Source: Pseudomonadota bacterium
Lineage (GTDB): Bacteria; Pseudomonadota; Alphaproteobacteria; Rhizobiales; Devosiaceae
Length of the DNA stretch: 12,257 nucleotides
Direction of reading: 5' to 3'
NCBI GenBank assembly: GCA_023430705.1
Contig: JAEYZJ010000221.1
Span: forward strand, 1 to 12,257
Below, piece after piece: positions 9,392 to 12,257 of this stretch (within the stretch, counting starts at the first letter, position 1; every line of letters starts with the position of its first letter). Position numbers and translations under genes: made by a program. Below the pieces are notes generated by a model that had not been told where the DNA came from, did not search any database, and saw only the letters and a list, made by a program, of their open reading frames with translations.

Positions 9392-9404
9392 AGGAGGAAA
9401 GCAC

Positions 9405-10454
9405 ATGAAGTACCGCTACCTGGGCCGTTCCGGCCTGCTCGTCTCGCGTCTCTGCCTCGGCACCATGACCTTCGGCAACGCCCAGTGGGGCTGCGACCAG
9501 GAAGGTTCGAGCGCCATCATCAGGAAGTTCGTCGAGGGCGGCGGCAACTTCATCGACACGGCCAACAGCTATTCGAACGGCGAGTCCGAGAAGATCCTCG
9601 GCGTCGCGCTGAAGGACTACAACCGCGACCACCTGGTCATCGCCACCAAGTGCTGGTTCCCGTCCGACCCCGCGGTCACTGCCCGCGGCCTGTCGCGCAA
9701 GAACATCGTCGAGGCCTGCGAGGCAAGCCTCAGGCGGTTGGGCACCGACTACATCGACCTCTACCAGTTCCATGGCCCCGATCCCTACACCCCGATCGAG
9801 GAGAGCCTCAGGGCCGCCGACGACCTCATCCGCGCCGGCAAGATCCGCTATCTCGGCTGCTCGAACTTCTATGGCTTCCAGATCGCGAGGGCCAATGGCG
9901 TCGCCGCGCTGAAGGGCTACGAGCCGCTGGTTTCGGCCCAGCACCTCTACAACCTCGTGCGCCGCGACATCGAGCGCGAAATCCTGCCGGCCTGCGATGC
10001 CGAGGGCCTCGCCATGATCTGCTGGAGCCCGCTGGCCGCCGGCATGCTGAGCGGCAAGTACAGCGGCACCGAAAAGCCCGACGCCAACTCGCGCATCGGC
10101 ATCCAGGCGGCGATCACCCTGCCGCGCTACTGGTTCGAGGATTCGCTGAAGCTGATCGACCTCGTGATCGAGACAGCCAGGGAACTGGACAAGACCCCGA
10201 GCCAGGTCGCTCTCAGCTGGCTGTTCGGCGACCGGCGCGTGACCGCCGCCATCATCGGCGCCCGTCGCGTCGAGCAGGTGGAAGAGAACATGCTGGCCGG
10301 CGACTTCGACCTGCCCGAGGAGAGCCGCCAGAAGCTGACCGACGCCATGCCGCTCAAGCTCGGCTATCCCTACGAGTGGATGAACACCAACCTGCCGGGA
10401 ACCTTCGGCAAGGCCGAGTTCGAGCCCCCGCACAGCCAGCGCTTGCCGCTTTAG
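9405..10454 (+). CDS. Aldo/keto reductase family oxidoreductase
   Basis: A 349-residue AKR of the bacterial YajO/potassium-channel-beta-like type. The catalytic tetrad is D51, Y56, K82 and H123 (FIDTANSYSNG, VIATK, QFHGPD), and the C-terminal GARRVEQVEENM forms part of the NADPH site. The start follows AGGAGG at 9392-9397. It is a soluble cytoplasmic protein. AKRs interconvert aldehydes or ketones and alcohols, and some oxidise aldoses to lactones. In this cluster it could be a sugar 1-dehydrogenase working with the lactonase, or a reductase for a keto-sugar. It lies 116 nt after the regulator in the same direction and may be reached by readthrough. Substrate unknown. Confidence 0.92.
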   Translation: MKYRYLGRSGLLVSRLCLGTMTFGNAQWGCDQEGSSAIIRKFVEGGGNFIDTANSYSNGESEKILGVALKDYNRDHLVIATKCWFPSDPAVTARGLSRKNIVEACEASLRRLGTDYIDLYQFHGPDPYTPIEESLRAADDLIRAGKIRYLGCSNFYGFQIARANGVAALKGYEPLVSAQHLYNLVRRDIEREILPACDAEGLAMICWSPLAAGMLSGKYSGTEKPDANSRIGIQAAITLPRYWFEDSLKLIDLVIETARELDKTPSQVALSWLFGDRRVTAAIIGARRVEQVEENMLAGDFDLPEESRQKLTDAMPLKLGYPYEWMNTNLPGTFGKAEFEPPHSQRLPL

Positions 10455-10477
10455 GCGAGCATCGAATGCCTTGCTCT

Positions 10478-10500
10478 CATCGCCGGACGAGCCGGCGGTG
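10478..10500. terminator. Stem-loop in the convergent gap, candidate terminator
   Basis: CATCGCCGG (10478-10486) pairs with CCGGCGGTG (10492-10500), 9 bp with one T-G wobble, loop ACGAG. It lies between the convergent aldo/keto reductase (ends 10454) and alpha/beta hydrolase (ends 10527) genes, where a shared terminator would be expected. No T-run is present on either strand. Confidence 0.4.
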
Positions 10501-10526
10501 TGGGCAAGCCGTCGTGCGGGAAACTG

Positions 10527-11333
10527 CTATTCCTGCAGCCCGTCCAGCCAGCCGATCACTGCCGCGTTGAATTCTGCCGGACGCTGCACCGGGGCAAAAT
10601 GGCTGACGCCCGGGAGCATGAGCAGACGCGCCCGCGGCAGCGTCCGCGCCAGATAGGCCGCATGCTCGGGCCGGATGAACTCGTCATCCTCCGCCTGCAC
10701 CACCAGCACCGGCACGTCGATCGCCTCGAGCTCGGTGGCCGAGTAGTCCGGCTGCGTGCCTTGCATCACGCCCAGCGCACCTGAGAGCGCCTCGAACTGC
10801 CCCGGTGTCGGCGACAGCGCCGCATGATCGGCCCTGTGCCGTTCGAGGCACCGTCCGATCCGCTCGGTGAACTCGAACGGATGCGTCCCGCTGGCATCGA
10901 CATTGCAGGCGAAAAAGAACACGCCGGCGACCCGTCCGGGCTGCATCCGCGCCATGGCGAGGCCGGTGCAGGCCCCGTCGCTCCAGCCCACGACCGGGGC
11001 CCGCTCGACCCCATGCACGTCGAGGACCGCGAACACGTCGCGCGCCATCTGGTCGTAGCCGAGCGGGCTGCCATCCCACGTGCTCCGGCCGTGCCCGCGG
11101 CTGTCGATAAGGATCACGCGGCGACGGACCGCGACCAGTGCGGGGACCAGGTGTCCCCAGTTGCCGGCATTGCCCATGCCGCCATGGAGCAGCACGACCG
11201 GCGGGCCGTCGCCATAGCTTGCCGACCAGATGCGCGCGCCCGCGCTGTCGGTGAAGGCGACAGCCGCAGCCTCGGGTAACGGTGGTGGTCCCGTCGCCGC
11301 GAACTGCTCGAGCGTATCGTCGCGAAATTCCAT
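10527..11333 (-). CDS. Alpha/beta-fold hydrolase
   Basis: A 268-residue alpha/beta hydrolase. The oxyanion-hole motif HGGMGN begins at H50, the nucleophile elbow is GWSDG at 116-120 with S118, the acid is probably D217 in the EDDEF stretch, and the catalytic histidine is H245 (GVSHFAP). There is no signal peptide and the length is typical of the 3-oxoadipate enol-lactonase/haloperoxidase-like branch. Its substrate, an ester or a lactone, cannot be named. It converges on the sugar cluster and so is probably a separate unit. It may share a transcript with the outer-membrane protein gene 64 nt upstream. The ATG at 11333 has only a weak GGGG element before it. Confidence 0.9.
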   Translation of the reverse strand: MEFRDDTLEQFAATGPPPLPEAAAVAFTDSAGARIWSASYGDGPPVVLLHGGMGNAGNWGHLVPALVAVRRRVILIDSRGHGRSTWDGSPLGYDQMARDVFAVLDVHGVERAPVVGWSDGACTGLAMARMQPGRVAGVFFFACNVDASGTHPFEFTERIGRCLERHRADHAALSPTPGQFEALSGALGVMQGTQPDYSATELEAIDVPVLVVQAEDDEFIRPEHAAYLARTLPRARLLMLPGVSHFAPVQRPAEFNAAVIGWLDGLQE

Positions 11334-11397
11334 GCCCCAGCGTTACCCGGCCAGCCACACGATGCAACTGGTCGAATGGGGCGCGGCGGTTTCGACG

Positions 11398-11997
11398 CTA
11401 GAAGAAGGCTCTGAAGCCGATGGCGAGCACGTCCGCCGCCCCGTGCACGCCGCCGACGGTGCCCCAGGCGCCGCTGCGATGGTGCATGCGGGCGAACACC
11501 TCGTAGCTGCCGTCGGTGGGGCCGACGCTGAGTTCAGGGCCCATGTAGATGAGCAGGTGTCCGTCGCCGTCATACTGCTCGATGCGGCGCGTCTCGCCAC
11601 CCGCCATGTAGCCCGTTACGGCGCTGAGCCCCAGCGTGAGGGCGGGAGCGACGCGCAGCGGGCCGAGGTCGAAATTGTAGCGTGCGAACAGTCCCGCCCA
11701 GGCCTCCAGCGAACTCTGCTCGCCGAAGCGGCCGGCCAGACCGGTTTCCACGCCATAGAGACCGCCATGCAGATCGCCCCAGCCGCGCTGGTAGCCGCCA
11801 CCGAACAGGTAGTTGTCCTCGAACCCCTGGTTCGGCGGGTCGATCTGCTTGAACACGGCCCCGGCAAAACCGAACACCGCCTCGAACTGGGGTGAGTTGA
11901 AGTCGAAGGCCCGGGCCGGCGCCGCCGCCAGCGCTGCCGACGCGAGCGCCAGCGCCAGCGCCAGCTGCCTGGCACGTCTGCTATGGAAGAGCCGCAT
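11398..11997 (-). CDS. Small outer-membrane beta-barrel protein, possibly PagL-like lipid A deacylase
   Basis: A 199-residue exported protein. The signal peptide has RRAR, then an Ala/Leu-rich core, and cleavage is likely after APARA at residue 30. The mature part is rich in Gly and aromatic residues in alternating patterns and ends in GFRAFF. A terminal Phe is typical of outer-membrane barrels. HHRSGAWG (172-179) near the C-terminus resembles the HxS catalytic motif of PagL/acyloxyacyl hydrolase, with H173 and S175, although the usual following Asn is Gly. No Glu is found 12 residues after the Ser; D189 is the nearest acid. ATG 11997 is chosen over a GTG at 12030, which would place 11 residues before the signal peptide. 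The family assignment is tentative; the outer-membrane location is more secure. Confidence 0.75.
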   Translation of the reverse strand: MRLFHSRRARQLALALALASAALAAAPARAFDFNSPQFEAVFGFAGAVFKQIDPPNQGFEDNYLFGGGYQRGWGDLHGGLYGVETGLAGRFGEQSSLEAWAGLFARYNFDLGPLRVAPALTLGLSAVTGYMAGGETRRIEQYDGDGHLLIYMGPELSVGPTDGSYEVFARMHHRSGAWGTVGGVHGAADVLAIGFRAFF

Positions 11998-12178
11998 GGA
12001 GTGGAGCCTCGTCGATAGTCCGGGGGCCACTACGGTGCTTCGCGGGTCGTTTCCGCCTTGATGACGTCCGCATGCGTCAATGCCCCTATAGGGGCCAAGA
12101 TGGGATCGTCGCTTCGTGGCCCGCCATCAGAATACGAGGCGGGCGGTTTGGTTGCGTCGTGACGACGTTATCCCGGCG
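11998..12178. other. Intergenic region with inverted repeats
   Basis: No convincing gene or promoter was seen here. It holds an inverted repeat TGACG/CGTCA (12062-12066, 12075-12079), a 14-bp perfect palindrome GCCCCTATAGGGGC (12082-12095), and a 7-bp stem GCCCGCC/GGCGGGC (12119-12125, 12138-12144, 12-nt loop). A plausible promoter for the outer-membrane protein gene should lie here, but no pair of boxes stands out. Confidence 0.6.
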
Positions 12179-12257
12179 CTAGTGTTGCCTCCGCGCATCC
12201 CTGAGCGGGCGATCCAGCCCGCGGCGGGCTTCTCCGGCCATGCGCACCAGCGTCTTG
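12179..12257 (-). CDS. Possible C-terminal end of a gene entering from the right edge
   Basis: On the minus strand the frame reads open from the window edge to a TAG at 12181-12179, giving a basic tail ending GLDRPLRDARRQH. Most third positions are G or C, as in the real genes nearby. With about 25 codons this could be chance, and no family can be assigned. Confidence 0.3.
   Translation of the reverse strand, partial: KTLVRMAGEARRGLDRPLRDARRQH

Noticed and set aside
12051..12090. TTGACG on the minus strand (12080-12075) as a -35 box for the outer-membrane protein gene
   Set aside because: No acceptable -10 box was found 16-18 nt downstream, so a promoter was not called.
12216..12230. AGCCCGC-G-GCGGGCT repeat as a terminator
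   Set aside because: Strong symmetry, but no T-run on either strand, and it lies within a possible coding frame, so it may be chance in GC-rich DNA.

Overview
The window looks like chromosomal DNA from a high-GC alphaproteobacterium. A member of the Hyphomicrobiales such as a Devosia-like genus would fit, but that is inference from codon use and gene types, not a measured placement. Coding is dense, third codon positions are mostly G or C, and no tRNA, rRNA, CRISPR array, insertion sequence or phage gene is visible.

Layout. Minus strand, 1-2086: a truncated GH38 (alpha-mannosidase family) glycoside hydrolase with a beta-propeller lactonase upstream of it, apparently one operon. From 2087 to 2221 lies a divergent control region. 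In it two sigma-70-like promoters, one per strand, interleave over 40 bp around a site matching the GntR/FadR-subfamily consensus TNGTNNNACNA. Plus strand, 2222-9288: an SDR oxidoreductase, an enolase-superfamily (glucarate-dehydratase-like) sugar-acid dehydratase, a complete carbohydrate ABC importer (ATPase, binding protein, two permeases), and a GntR/FCD regulator whose start overlaps the last permease by 4 nt. An aldo/keto reductase follows at 9405-10454 after a gap with two hairpins. The right end (10527-12257) carries unrelated-looking minus-strand genes: an alpha/beta hydrolase, a small outer-membrane beta-barrel protein with a PagL-like HxS motif, and possibly the last codons of a further gene.

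How the genes fit together (inference). The importer brings in a glycoside or sugar acid. The GH38 enzyme, which has no signal peptide, would release the sugar in the cytoplasm. The SDR and/or aldo/keto reductase would oxidise it to a lactone, the beta-propeller lactonase would open the lactone to an aldonate, and the dehydratase would make a 2-keto-3-deoxy acid. This is the shape of a non-phosphorylative, Entner-Doudoroff-like route. No aldolase or kinase for the keto-deoxy acid is in the window, so the pathway either continues to the left of the GH38 gene or uses enzymes encoded elsewhere. The GntR regulator probably controls both arms by binding between the divergent promoters. The substrate cannot be fixed from sequence alone. 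A mannoside is suggested by GH38, a hexarate or aldonate by the dehydratase.
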